A stretch of 64,000 nucleotides of DNA from Rhodoferax sp. OV413. GTDB taxonomy: Bacteria; Pseudomonadota; Gammaproteobacteria; Burkholderiales; Burkholderiaceae_C. Where the stretch lies: positions 222,386 to 286,385 of the forward strand of contig NZ_FNJA01000001.1 of the NCBI RefSeq assembly GCF_900104385.1, given 5' to 3'. Positions 49,775 through 58,571 of this stretch are shown one piece after another. The notes under the pieces were generated by a model. That model did no database searches, was not told the DNA's origin, and saw nothing but the letters and a program-made list of their open reading frames with translations. The stretch's first letter is position 1. Each line of letters opens with the position of its first letter. The translations under genes and the position numbers were made by a program.

Positions 49775-50716
49775 TCATTTGTTCGCGAAGTTTTTCTTTG
49801 CCCACTGCTCGGCGGTAGTGACAGGAATTGACTCTCGCTCGTTGAAAGTGCCGGCTTTAGGCCACGCCACGCCTCGGCCTTGTGCAAACACAGCACGGTA
49901 CTTTTTGATGTGATGTGCTGGGTCTTTTTCCAATTCTTGCATCAGGAATGGAACAGTCCAAACGTTGCGCTTAAATGGACGGCCCAGCACATGTTCAAGC
50001 ATGCTCGCAACCTGCCCATACGTCACCGTGTCGCCAGAAAGGTAGACGATTTCATTGCGGAAGCGCGGTTCAAAGAAAACGATTTCCGCGGTCAGAGTAC
50101 CGATGTCATCTGGTGTCGTCAGAGTCACGCTGTTCTCCAGACTGCCCAGGGCATTCACTGTGTCGTTTTCGAAGTCAACCACTTCAAATACAGGCTCGAA
50201 AAGGAAACTCGTGAACATACCAGTCGAGATGATGACCCATTCAGTTTTTTCTTGAGCGCGAAGCAACTCGCGCACATCTAGCTGAGCATCGAATAAATCT
50301 TGAGGGCTGCCCCGCCCAATCACCTCGAAATCAACACCAAACTGCCATGGGAAATAGCGCTTTACACCGGACTTGAGGGCTACTGTCGCCAACTTCATCG
50401 GGGTTTCTCGCCCCGCGACCATGCCTGCGCAACCAATGACGGTGTCGAAGCGTGCGAAGACTTCAGCTAGTTGTTCAATTGAATCGTTCACCAGGTCTGC
50501 CGCGACCATTTGAATGCCCAGACCACGGAGCTCGTCGATTTCTAGTTTTTTCTCCGATAGTTGGGTACTGATAGTCGACTCCCTCAGCAAAACACTGATT
50601 TTTGAACCCGACACGCGCTTCACTACGCGTGCAAGATTGCGTAAAACCGGAAGGCCGAGTTCGCCGGCGCCTAGAACGAGAATCGATTGGGGGGAAAGTT
50701 GGGTTACCTGGGTCAT
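49775..50716 (-). CDS. NmrA-like/isoflavone reductase-type NAD(P)-binding protein
   Basis: A 313-residue atypical SDR: SILVLGAGELGLPVLRNLAR dinucleotide motif, then GCAGMVAG, and a KRYFPWQFGVDFEVIGRGSP segment as in aromatic alcohol/isoflavone reductase-like proteins. The canonical YxxxK is not evident, as in NmrA-type proteins. Start ATG at 50716 (MTQVTQLSPQS). The gene is divergent from an HxlR regulator with only 40 bp between, a common pairing for redox-stress genes. Codon use is visibly AT-richer than the flanks. Confidence 0.88.
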   Translation of the reverse strand: MTQVTQLSPQSILVLGAGELGLPVLRNLARVVKRVSGSKISVLLRESTISTQLSEKKLEIDELRGLGIQMVAADLVNDSIEQLAEVFARFDTVIGCAGMVAGRETPMKLATVALKSGVKRYFPWQFGVDFEVIGRGSPQDLFDAQLDVRELLRAQEKTEWVIISTGMFTSFLFEPVFEVVDFENDTVNALGSLENSVTLTTPDDIGTLTAEIVFFEPRFRNEIVYLSGDTVTYGQVASMLEHVLGRPFKRNVWTVPFLMQELEKDPAHHIKKYRAVFAQGRGVAWPKAGTFNERESIPVTTAEQWAKKNFANK

Positions 50717-50756
50717 GTGATGAGACTTGTTGCCTATAAGATAAGTCGATGGTTGC

Positions 50757-51230
50757 ATGATTGCGCAACGCTCACAAGAAGGCACACATGTGATACCAGA
50801 TGAAATCGTGACCGATGGTGACGCGCTCCGTCAGGCAGAGGTCATCTGTCAAACGCTGAGAGAAGACGATGATGGTGTCAGGCGGGAAGTGCTCGCCCAC
50901 GCGGGCAGCCGCTGGTCGCTGGGCATCCTGCATGCCTTGGGGGTGTACGGAACGATGCGCCATGCCGAGATAAAAAAGCAAATGGCGGGCGTGACTCAGC
51001 GAATGTTGACCAAGACGCTGCGGTCCCTGGAGCGTGATGGTCTTCTGATTCGGCGGGAGTTCGATGAAAAACCGCTCCGTGTGGAGTACGAGCTGACTTC
51101 CCTAGGGATGGCGTTGTTGACCCGTATGTCCCCTATTTGGACTTGGGTAGTCGAAAACGCCGAAGACTTCCGGGAGGCGCGTCGTACTTTCGACAGTCAG
51201 GTTCGAAAAAATCCTTGGCGAACTAAGTAA
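50757..51230 (+). CDS. HxlR-family transcriptional regulator
   Basis: A 157-residue winged-helix regulator: REVLAHAGSRWSLGILHALG, GVTQRMLTKTLRSLERDGLL and VEYELTSLGMALL are HxlR landmarks. An N-terminal extension of ~45 residues precedes the domain and has no cysteine near the helix, unlike some redox-sensing members. Divergent to the NmrA-like gene, so most likely regulates it; the 40-bp shared gap contains TTGCGCAA (50761-50768), a short palindrome that could be part of the operator. Confidence 0.9.
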   Translation: MIAQRSQEGTHVIPDEIVTDGDALRQAEVICQTLREDDDGVRREVLAHAGSRWSLGILHALGVYGTMRHAEIKKQMAGVTQRMLTKTLRSLERDGLLIRREFDEKPLRVEYELTSLGMALLTRMSPIWTWVVENAEDFREARRTFDSQVRKNPWRTK

Positions 51231-51471
51231 GCCCGTTTTGACGGCACTGGGCGCTGCTAGGTGAGAACGACTTCGCTCTGCCAGCGGCCGACGTCTGCGA
51301 ACAAGTTGATGCCCTCATTCAATGTCGGCTTGGGAGAAATTCGAACTTCCGTTTGGGGCCCAAAGCCGAAATCCACTTTCCGCTCAAACCGCGGTTTCCC
51401 CGCAAGCACACCAGCACACCGTGCTACAACCAGTCTTTGCTACCTGCCAACTCCGCAGCCCTGCAACAAGC
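51231..51471. other. Intergenic region without recognised features
   Basis: No convincing gene, terminator or repeat. Open frames here are short and lack ribosome sites. It separates the accessory island from the PatZ-like gene; the dispersed repeat R15 follows. Confidence 0.4.
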
Positions 51472-51528
51472 ACTACAAATAAGATAGCTACTCGCGCAGA
51501 CTTTCCGTGCGCCAGCGGCCTTTTTCAC
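51472..51528. repeat. Dispersed repeat, copy R15
   Basis: CTACAAATAAGATAGCTACT, CGCGCAGACTTTCCGTGCGC and CAGCGGCCTTTTTCACTTC just before the PatZ-like start. It contains GATAGCTACTCGCGCA, the same block as segment R7. Confidence 0.7.
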
Positions 51529-51545
51529 TTCAATATTGGACGGAT

Positions 51546-54230
51546 ATGCACTACCTCCACTCGCTGTTCTCGCCGGACGCCATCGTGGTCTTTGCCGGGC
51601 AAGAGGCTGAGCGCACGCCGGTGGCGCAGGCGCTGGTGGCGGCACTCCAGGCCCAGCCGTTCAGCGGCAGCCTGAATTTTCTGGACATCCACACAACGGG
51701 AACGTTGGCCGATCTGGCCCAGGTGCGGGCCGACCTGGCCGTTATCGCCCTGCCGCCGGCCGACGTGGCGGCTGCGCTGGAGGTGGCTGGGCGCATCAAA
51801 TGCCGGGCGGCGGTGGTGATTTCCAGCGGCGTCCACGCCGCGCTGGCGGTAGATCTGCACCGGGTGGCGCGGCGCCACGGCATGCATTTGCTGGGGCCCA
51901 ACTGCCTGGGCTTCCAGCGGCCCAGCATGGGGCTGAACGCCAGCGTGGCCGGCCGGCTGGCCGCGCCTGGGCATCTGGCGTTGGTATCGCAGTCGGGCGC
52001 CCTCACCGCGTCGATCCTGGACTGGGCGCAGCAGAACGCCGTGGGCTTTTCGGCCGTAGTGTCGCTGGGGCCGAACACCGCTGTCGACCTGGCCCAGGTG
52101 CTGGACTTTCTGGCATCCGATGCGCAGACCCACAGCATCGTGGTCTACATGGAAGGCATCTCGGACGCGCGCCGCTTCATGAGCGCGCTGCGGGCTGCCG
52201 CCAATGCCAAGCCGGTGGTGGTGCTGAAGGCCGGGCGCAAGGCGGCGGGCAATGCGGCGGCGCACACCCATTCGGGCACCATCGTCGGCAGCGACGATGT
52301 GTTCGACGCCGCGCTGCGCCGCGCCGGCGCGGTGCGGGTGCGCTCATTTGTACAGCTGTTCTCGGCCGCCAAATGCCTGGCATCGCGCTACCGGGCGGTG
52401 GGCAAGCGCCTGGCCATCATCACCAATGGCGGCGGCCCAGGCGTGCTGGCGGCAGACTGGATCAGCGAGATCGAACTGCAGCTGGGCACCCTCAGCGCCG
52501 CCTCGGTGGCAGCATTGCGCCCGCAGCTGCCGGCGCTGGCCACGCTGACCGATCTGATCGATCTGTCCGAAGACGCCACGGCCGCGCATTACCGTGCCGC
52601 GGTGGAAGCCGCCAGCAGCGACAACCAGGTCGACGGCGTGCTGGTGATCCACTCGCCCAAGGGCGGTTGCCAGGCGGCCGACATCGCCGCCGCGCTGGCC
52701 GACTACATGCCGCGCATGGCCAAGCCGCTGCTGACCTGCTGTATGGGCGACGCCTCGGTGGGCGATGCCCGGCTGCTGTTGAACAATGCTGCTATCCCCA
52801 CCTTCCGCACGCCCGAGGCGGCGGTGGGCGCGTTCGGCAATATCGCGTCCTTCTACCAAAACCAGCAGCTGCTGCAGCAAACGCCGACGCCGCTGTCGGC
52901 CCTGGCCAAGCCCGATGTGGAAGGCGCGCGCCTGCTGATCGAGAGCGTGCTGGCCGAGCGCCGCAAGGTGCTGACCGAGATGGAGTCCAAGGCCTTGCTG
53001 GCCGCCTTCCACATTCCGGTGACGCAGACCGTGCTGGCCCGCAGCGCCAATGAAGCCATGATGATTGCCACCCAGCTCGGCTACCCGGTGGCGCTGAAGA
53101 TCGACTCGCCCGACATCAGCCACAAGTCCGACGTCAACGGCGTGGCGTTGAACGTGATGAACGCGGTGGGCGTGCGCGACACCTACAACGACATGGTGCA
53201 GCTGGTGGCGCGCCAGCTGCCCGGCGTCCGCATCAACGGCGTGACGGTGCAGAACATGGCCCGCCACAAGCGCGGCCGCGAGATCTACATCGGCCTGGTG
53301 ACCGACGACCCGTTCGGCCCGGTGATCGCCTTCGGCGCAGGCGGCACCATGATCGAGCTGATCAACGACCGCGCCATGGAGTTGCCGCCGCTGAACCAAT
53401 TCTTGGCCCGCAGCCTGATAGCCCGCGCCCGCGTGGCCGAAACCCTGGGCGACTGGCGCGGCGCCAGCGCTGTCGACATGGACGCGCTGGAGCATGTGCT
53501 GATGCGCGTGTCTGAGATGGTCTGCGAGCTGCCCCAGCTGCGCGAAATGGACATCAACCCCGTGATCGTCGACGCCTCCGGTGCGGTGGCGGTGGATGCG
53601 CGCATCGTCATCGACAGCGCGCCCCATAGTCCGCTCGCCAGTGGCGGGCGCAACCACGACTACCAGCACCTGGCCATCCTGCCCTACCCTGCACGCTACG
53701 AGCAGGTCTGGCCGCTGCGCGGCGGCGGCGAATACACGCTGCGGCCGATCCGCCCGGACGACGCGCAGATGCTGCAGGCGCTGGTGCGCGGCCTGTCGGC
53801 CGAGAGCCGCTACTTCCGCTATGTGTCCATGCTGTCCGAGCTGCCGCCCAGCATGCTGTCGCGCTTCGCCCTGATCGACTACGACCGCGAAATGGCCCTG
53901 GTGGCGGTGTTCAAGGAGCGCAAGGCCACCGATACCGGTGAGATGCAGGAAACCGAGCGCATCGTCGGCGTGTCGCGCTATATCACCAACCCCGACAGCG
54001 CCAGCTGCGAGTTCTCGCTGGTGGTGGCCGACGACTTTGGTGGCCGCGGCCTGGGGACGCGGCTGATGCTCAGCATCATGGACGTGGCGCGCGAAAAAGG
54101 CCTGAGCGAGATCGAAGGCCTGGTGCTGGCCAACAACCCCGGCATGCTCAAGCTGATGAAAAGCCTGGGCTTTTCCATCAAGCCATTTGCCGAGGACCCG
54201 GACTTCCGGCAGGTGCTGCACGCTTTGTAA
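51546..54230 (+). CDS. PatZ-like acetate-CoA ligase (ADP-forming)/GNAT acetyltransferase fusion
   Basis: An 894-residue protein with the acyl-CoA synthetase (NDP-forming) architecture plus a C-terminal GNAT domain, as in PatZ/YfiQ protein lysine acetyltransferases. N-terminal CoA-binding domain (~1-130, LLGPNCLGFQRPS), ligase/flavodoxin-like region (~140-450, SQSGALTASILDWA), ATP-grasp (~475-700, YPVALKIDSPDISHKSDVNG) and GNAT (~725-894, DDFGGRGLGTRLMLSIMD). In PatZ the ligase half is inactive and senses acetyl-CoA; whether it is here needs the catalytic His, which I cannot place. ATG 51546 chosen. Confidence 0.88.
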   Translation: MHYLHSLFSPDAIVVFAGQEAERTPVAQALVAALQAQPFSGSLNFLDIHTTGTLADLAQVRADLAVIALPPADVAAALEVAGRIKCRAAVVISSGVHAALAVDLHRVARRHGMHLLGPNCLGFQRPSMGLNASVAGRLAAPGHLALVSQSGALTASILDWAQQNAVGFSAVVSLGPNTAVDLAQVLDFLASDAQTHSIVVYMEGISDARRFMSALRAAANAKPVVVLKAGRKAAGNAAAHTHSGTIVGSDDVFDAALRRAGAVRVRSFVQLFSAAKCLASRYRAVGKRLAIITNGGGPGVLAADWISEIELQLGTLSAASVAALRPQLPALATLTDLIDLSEDATAAHYRAAVEAASSDNQVDGVLVIHSPKGGCQAADIAAALADYMPRMAKPLLTCCMGDASVGDARLLLNNAAIPTFRTPEAAVGAFGNIASFYQNQQLLQQTPTPLSALAKPDVEGARLLIESVLAERRKVLTEMESKALLAAFHIPVTQTVLARSANEAMMIATQLGYPVALKIDSPDISHKSDVNGVALNVMNAVGVRDTYNDMVQLVARQLPGVRINGVTVQNMARHKRGREIYIGLVTDDPFGPVIAFGAGGTMIELINDRAMELPPLNQFLARSLIARARVAETLGDWRGASAVDMDALEHVLMRVSEMVCELPQLREMDINPVIVDASGAVAVDARIVIDSAPHSPLASGGRNHDYQHLAILPYPARYEQVWPLRGGGEYTLRPIRPDDAQMLQALVRGLSAESRYFRYVSMLSELPPSMLSRFALIDYDREMALVAVFKERKATDTGEMQETERIVGVSRYITNPDSASCEFSLVVADDFGGRGLGTRLMLSIMDVAREKGLSEIEGLVLANNPGMLKLMKSLGFSIKPFAEDPDFRQVLHAL

Positions 54231-54246
54231 GCAACTCGACGTTGAA

Positions 54247-55542
54247 CTATTCCCGGTTCAGTACCCGGTGCATCTGTTCTTCGTCCAGCCCGTCCTCCCA
54301 TTTGGAGACAACGATGGTTGCCACCGCGTTTCCGATGAGGTTGGTCGGGACCAGGCCTTCTGCGAGCAATCGGTGCACCCCCAGGATCAACGCAACACTG
54401 GTCACGGGAATGCTTCCCACGGTCGACAGCGTCGCCGCCAGCACCACGAATGCAGCCCCAGCGACGCCTGCCGCACCTTTCGACGTGAGCAGCAGCACGC
54501 AAAGCAGCAAAAGTTGCTGGTAGATGTCCAGTGGCGTGTTGGTAGCCTGCGCGAGGAACACCGCCACCGAGGCCAGGTAGAGGCAAGTCCCATCGAGGTT
54601 GAACGAATAGCCCGTAGGAATCACCAGACCGACGACGCTGGCCTTGCAACCGAGGTTTTCCATCTTGACCAACATGCGCGGCAGCACGGCTTCGGAAGAA
54701 GTCGTTGCAAAGCAGATCAACAGCTCCTCACGCAGATACCGGAGCAGCTTGAAGAGGCTGAAGCCCAGGAATTTGCACACCGGTGCCAGTATCAGGAACA
54801 CGAAAACCAGGCAGGTGAAGTAAAAGCAGACCAGCAGATTGCCCAGAGACGCAAGCGCGCCTGCACCATAACGACCGACGGTAAAAGCGATGGCCCCGAA
54901 TGCCCCGATCGGCGCCAGGTACATCACAATGGCGACGGCGCGAAACAGCATCTCCGAGCCGATGTCCAACAGCTGGATCACCGGCTTGGCACGCGGCCCG
55001 ATGGCGACCAGCGTGCTGCCCAGGAGCACCGAGATCAGCAGCACCTGCAGGACATTACCTTCTGCAAAAGAGCCCACCAAGGTCGAAGGAATGATGTCCA
55101 TCAGAAAGCCCACAGTTCCGTGCGACTGGGTCTGGTCGACATACATCTTCACCGACCCCGCATCCAGCGCCGCCGTGTTGACGTTCATGCCCACACCCGG
55201 CTGCCACAGGTTCACAATAACCAACGCCAGGACCAGCGCCACGGTGGTCATTACCTCGAAGTAGACCAAGGCCTTGATGGCGACCTTGCCCACCTTCGAC
55301 ATGTCGCCCATCTTGGCGATGCCGAGCACGACGGTGCAGAACACAATCGGCGCGATCAGCATGCGGATGAGTTTGATGAAGCCGTCGCCGAGGGGTTGCA
55401 TCAGCTTGCCGGCATCGGGATAGAGGTGCCCGAGGACGACACCCAAGGCCATCGCCACCAGCACCTGAACCCACAACTGGCGGTACCACACACGCCGCGA
55501 TTTCGGCTGCGACGCATCCGCAACCATGCTTTCGATACTCAT
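54247..55542 (-). CDS. dctA: C4-dicarboxylate:cation symporter DctA
   Basis: Imports succinate, fumarate, malate (and often orotate) with H+ or Na+ across the inner membrane. About 431 residues with ~8 helices; the substrate-site segments ATTSSEAVLPRMLVKMENLG and GYSFNLDGTCLYLASVAVFL, and the TSKGAAGVAGAAFVVLAATL stretch, are intact DAACS signatures. ATG 55542 with CAGGAGACAAA upstream; the open frame runs ~26 codons further but without a site. It is convergent with the PatZ-like gene and divergent from a LysR regulator, the probable controller. Confidence 0.95.
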   Translation of the reverse strand: MSIESMVADASQPKSRRVWYRQLWVQVLVAMALGVVLGHLYPDAGKLMQPLGDGFIKLIRMLIAPIVFCTVVLGIAKMGDMSKVGKVAIKALVYFEVMTTVALVLALVIVNLWQPGVGMNVNTAALDAGSVKMYVDQTQSHGTVGFLMDIIPSTLVGSFAEGNVLQVLLISVLLGSTLVAIGPRAKPVIQLLDIGSEMLFRAVAIVMYLAPIGAFGAIAFTVGRYGAGALASLGNLLVCFYFTCLVFVFLILAPVCKFLGFSLFKLLRYLREELLICFATTSSEAVLPRMLVKMENLGCKASVVGLVIPTGYSFNLDGTCLYLASVAVFLAQATNTPLDIYQQLLLLCVLLLTSKGAAGVAGAAFVVLAATLSTVGSIPVTSVALILGVHRLLAEGLVPTNLIGNAVATIVVSKWEDGLDEEQMHRVLNRE

Positions 55543-55680
55543 TTTGTCTCCTGGATTGCGCTCGCTACAGCGAGACTCATATAGATTTCGGGCAAATAGC
55601 CCGTCGGTACACCGATCCAAAATGGCTTGGACAGGCGGGCAGCAGAGGAATCGACCAATTCCGATTCTCGAGGTGCGAGC

Positions 55681-55739
55681 CCCTATAAGTAAGGTCTAGC
55701 AGACGCTATTAGCTATGCACTGACAGCATGACTTATGGG
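55681..55739. promoter_or_regulatory. Spaced inverted repeat in the dctA-lysR gap
   Basis: CCCTATAAGT (55681-55690) and ACTTATGGG (55731-55739) are inverted to each other with one extra T, about five helical turns apart, and lie directly before the LysR start. Possible operator pair for LysR; not a known consensus. Confidence 0.35.
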
Positions 55740-55750
55740 AAGATCTGTGC

Positions 55751-56635
55751 ATGAACCTGAATCAACTTGAGACCTTCGTGCACGTGGTAGAACACGGAAG
55801 CTTCAGCAAGGCCGCCTTGGTACTAGGTGCGGCGCAGCCAGCCCTGAGTCGGCAGGTGCGTGCGCTGGAGGTTGAATTGCGCGAAGCCTTGCTGCTGCGC
55901 CACGGCCGGGGAGTGGAAGTCACCGAGGCCGGCCGCCGGCTGCTCGACCATTGCTACAGCATCCTCCATCTGGTCGAGCAAGCCAAAGAGAACGCGGTCA
56001 CACAGCGCGATGAGCCCACTGGCAGCCTCGTGATCGCGATGCCGCCAACGCTGGCGCGCCTGCACACGCTGCCCTTGATCCAGGCCTTCCGCGACGAGAT
56101 GCCCAAGGCCCATCTGGCGATCATCGAGGGCTTCTCAACACACATCACCGAATGGCTGGTTTCAGGCCGCTGCGACCTGGGGCTGGTTCACAGCCCGGAG
56201 CCTATGCCTTCGCTCGAGATCCAGCCTTTGCGAGAAGAGCGGCTGTGTCTTGTCAGTCCGGCCAACCAGGCTCCCACCGGCCCGGTGACCTTGCAGGACC
56301 TGTCCAAGTACTCTTTGATCATGCCCGAGAGAGGGCAAACCTACCGCAGGTTGATGGAGTCTGCCGCGGCGATGGCGGGCGTGCCCATGCATGTCGAGTG
56401 GGAGGTTTCCAGCGTGTCGGTGATCCTCGACCTCGTGAGTGCCGGCATCGGGCATGCCACCCTGAGCGAAGACGCCACCCGCGTGTTCGCATATCCCGAG
56501 CGGCTGGTCGTGTCACCGTTCGAACAACCCGAAATCAAAACCACGCTCTGCCTTGTCACGCCCGCCCAGAGACGGGAAACACCGCTGAGGCGGCGGACCG
56601 CAGCGCTGATGGCGCGGCTGATTCGTGGTCTTTAA
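55751..56635 (+). CDS. LysR-family regulator, divergent to dctA
   Basis: A 294-residue LysR regulator with HTH MNLNQLETFVHVVEHGSFSK / GAAQPALSRQVRALEVELRE and an effector domain resembling nitrogen/sulfur-type (Nac/Cbl-like) members. Its divergent place across a 208-bp gap with dctA suggests control of dicarboxylate uptake. Intact length. Confidence 0.92.
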   Translation: MNLNQLETFVHVVEHGSFSKAALVLGAAQPALSRQVRALEVELREALLLRHGRGVEVTEAGRRLLDHCYSILHLVEQAKENAVTQRDEPTGSLVIAMPPTLARLHTLPLIQAFRDEMPKAHLAIIEGFSTHITEWLVSGRCDLGLVHSPEPMPSLEIQPLREERLCLVSPANQAPTGPVTLQDLSKYSLIMPERGQTYRRLMESAAAMAGVPMHVEWEVSSVSVILDLVSAGIGHATLSEDATRVFAYPERLVVSPFEQPEIKTTLCLVTPAQRRETPLRRRTAALMARLIRGL

Positions 56636-56671
56636 TGCAGGTCTTGGGTAGGAAACCACTGCGCAGCCAGA

Positions 56672-56730
56672 TGCTACTTAAAACATAGCTGCTAGCGCTG
56701 GTGGAATAAGCGTTAGGGCCATATTTTTCA
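56672..56730. repeat. Dispersed repeat, copy R16
   Basis: TGCTACTTAAAACATAGCTG, CTAGCGCTGGTGGAATAAGC and GTTAGGGCCATATTTTTCAT. Shares AAAACATAGC with R3 and AATAAGCG with R5/R11. Confidence 0.7.
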
Positions 56731-56770
56731 TATAAAAATAGGCTTTACGGCTAGCCCAGGTAAAATCCGC

Positions 56771-56827
56771 CACCGACGCCGCCGCGTCGTGATACAAGCA
56801 CAGCCCCGACGCGGGCTGTCTTTTTTT
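56771..56827 (+). terminator. Attenuator-like leader with terminator, upstream of the DnaJ-type cassette
   Basis: A terminator hairpin ACAGCCC-CGACGC-GGGCTGT (56800-56819) is followed by CTTTTTTT. Just upstream CACcGACGC-CGCC-GCGTCGTG (56771-56791) forms another hairpin. CCGCGTC (56782-56788) is exactly complementary to GACGCGG (56808-56814) in the terminator, giving an alternative that would prevent termination. The terminator ends 14 bases before the DnaJ gene ATG, so it must act on a leader RNA. Confidence 0.65.
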
Positions 56828-56840
56828 GCGAAGACACACC

Positions 56841-57119
56841 ATGCAAGACCACTATGCCGCGCTAGGGCTGTCCCCAGCCGCGACGCTGGCCGATATCAAA
56901 AAAGCCTATCGGCAACGCGCCGCGCAATACCACCCGGACCGCAACACCTCGCCCGACGCCCCCCAGCTGTTCCGCGCGGTGCAAACCGCCTACGAAGTGC
57001 TGGCGGACGACGAGCGCCGCAAGACCTACGACGACAACCGCCGCCGCGGCCTATTGGACAGCCCCATCGACACCGCCCGCGAAATCTGGCACAACTACCT
57101 CCTTGAGGCCCTGAAATGA
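56841..57119 (+). CDS. Short DnaJ-domain (J-protein), type III
   Basis: A 92-residue protein that is only a J domain: DHYAALGLSPAATLADIKKA, the HPD tripeptide in QYHPDRNTSPDAPQ (His35), and the helix IV end DERRKTYDDNRRRG. The HPD motif means it can stimulate DnaK. It lacks G/F and zinc regions, so its target specificity must come from elsewhere, possibly the three unknown proteins downstream. First gene of a run with a four-base overlap. Confidence 0.9.
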   Translation: MQDHYAALGLSPAATLADIKKAYRQRAAQYHPDRNTSPDAPQLFRAVQTAYEVLADDERRKTYDDNRRRGLLDSPIDTAREIWHNYLLEALK

Positions 57120-57652
57120 AACTATCCCGCTATTTCTCCAACCACGCACGCGCGTACGACGCCGAGATGGACGACCTGGTGTCCGATTCCGAAGGCAAGA
57201 ACGTGCTGGAAAAGCGCCTCAAAGAGAAGCGCAGCCAGCTCGACTTTCTGGTCGTGATGATGGACGACAGCCCCGAAATGCTGGCCGCCGCCTTCCACCA
57301 GGGCTTCCGCTTCCCGAGCGCCAAGGCCATGGACCTGCTGGTCGCGCTGGAGCCCGAGGAGTTCCCCGACTGGGACAAGCTGGCCCGCACCATCACCCTC
57401 ACACCCTGGGCCCAGGCCATGGCCGACCGCGTGCTGCGCGAGCCCACGGGCGAACAGTTCATGGTGGTAGCAGCCTGCCTGGAATACCTGTACACCCGTG
57501 CCGATGACCGCGGCGCCGCCGTGGAAGACGAGAACGAAGACGAAGAAGACCACGACCTCGACCCCGAAGAACAGGAAGCCCGCGACCGCGAAGACGCGGG
57601 CGCGGCCTGGATGGAAGAACAAGGCTTCGACCCCAAGCCACCCAAAGGTTAA
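57116..57652 (+). CDS. Unknown protein, cassette member 2
   Basis: A 178-residue soluble protein: MKLSRYFSNHARAYDAEMDD, a region with MMDDSPEMLAAAFHQGFRF, and an acidic C-terminal tail from ~135 (EDENEDEEDHDLDPEEQEAR) ending QGFDPKPPKG. No recognisable family or catalytic motif. The acidic tail hints at a chaperone-like or nucleic-acid-mimic surface, an inference only. ATGA overlap with the J-protein gene, five bases from the next. Confidence 0.75.
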   Translation: MKLSRYFSNHARAYDAEMDDLVSDSEGKNVLEKRLKEKRSQLDFLVVMMDDSPEMLAAAFHQGFRFPSAKAMDLLVALEPEEFPDWDKLARTITLTPWAQAMADRVLREPTGEQFMVVAACLEYLYTRADDRGAAVEDENEDEEDHDLDPEEQEARDREDAGAAWMEEQGFDPKPPKG

Positions 57653-57657
57653 ATTTG

Positions 57658-58410
57658 ATGCACTACCCTGCCATTGTTAAAGCCCAAAACCTGATCCTGG
57701 CCGGCGACATCGTCGGTGCCGAATCCGCCCTGGTGGAGCTGGCCGACGAAGAAGGCGACCACGCCCTGGTGCTGGCGCTCGACCAGCTGCCGCCCAAAGA
57801 CCTGCTGGCGGTGATCCGCGAATACGACCCGTCCAAAGACTCGGTGATCAACCTGCTGGTCACGCCCGAGCAGTTCTCGCGCGCCGTGGTCATCGAGAAG
57901 CAGTACAAAGACCTGACCCATGCCCATCTGCGCGGCATGATGAATTCGGTGATCTTCCGCGACGACAACGATCCGGTGGAGTTCCTGCGCGCGATTGGCG
58001 AGCGCGAAGGCGGCTGCGATGCGCTGGCCGACTACCTGGCCGACCACTGGGGCCGTGTCGAAAGTTTCTTGCGCACTGGCACCTTCGAAGCCTCGGAAGA
58101 CACGGGCGCCGTGCTGTCCGAAGCCGAGCTGGTGGTGCAGATGTACCACGACGCCAAGGTGGACCAGGACGAGATCGCCGACCACGACTGGATGGAATTC
58201 ACCTGGCTGCTGCGCGCCCACTGCCCCGACATCCTGATCGAGGTGATGGTGATACTGCGCGCCCGGGTCAAGGCCTACGAGCAAGAAGCCGAGGGCGAGG
58301 AAGAAGACGGCCACCACCAAGGCGGCCACACCCCATTCCGCGAAACCCACGGCGAAGGCGAAGGCTCGCAGAAAAAAGCCATCGACCCCGACGAAGAATC
58401 GGCGATATGA
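57658..58410 (+). CDS. Unknown protein, cassette member 3
   Basis: A 250-residue soluble helical protein (MHYPAIVKAQNLILAGDIVG; LALDQLPPKDLLAVIREYDP) with a repeat-like helical N-terminal half, perhaps TPR/ARM-type, an FTWLLRAHCPDILIEVMVIL core and a Glu/His/Gly-rich tail (from ~212, EGEEEDGHHQGGHTP). A second ATG lies one codon upstream. Not recognised. Last two codons and stop are followed by family-2 repeat copy B. Confidence 0.72.
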   Translation: MHYPAIVKAQNLILAGDIVGAESALVELADEEGDHALVLALDQLPPKDLLAVIREYDPSKDSVINLLVTPEQFSRAVVIEKQYKDLTHAHLRGMMNSVIFRDDNDPVEFLRAIGEREGGCDALADYLADHWGRVESFLRTGTFEASEDTGAVLSEAELVVQMYHDAKVDQDEIADHDWMEFTWLLRAHCPDILIEVMVILRARVKAYEQEAEGEEEDGHHQGGHTPFRETHGEGEGSQKKAIDPDEESAI

Positions 58411-58414
58411 AGCT

Positions 58415-58514
58415 CACCCCCAGGCTTCGCGCACTGCGTGTCGCTTCTCCAACCCCCTTGCAGGGGGCAACACCAGTGGCCCGGCAAAGCCGGTTCCACG
58501 GTGTTTCTGGAGGA
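58415..58514. repeat. ~100-bp dispersed repeat family 2, copy B
   Basis: Begins 5 bp behind a stop codon: CACCCCCAGGCT, CAACCCCCTTGCAGGGGGCA, ACACCAG, CCCGGCAAAGCCGGTT, CGGTGTTTCTGGA. Colinear with copy A at 19261-19358, with both following the sequence TGAAGCT. It separates cassette members 3 and 4 by 161 bp. Confidence 0.85.
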
Positions 58515-58571
58515 GACAGTCGCATTTTTGGGCATTGTGGGTGGTACGTTGCACCTTGGAGCCATTGATTT

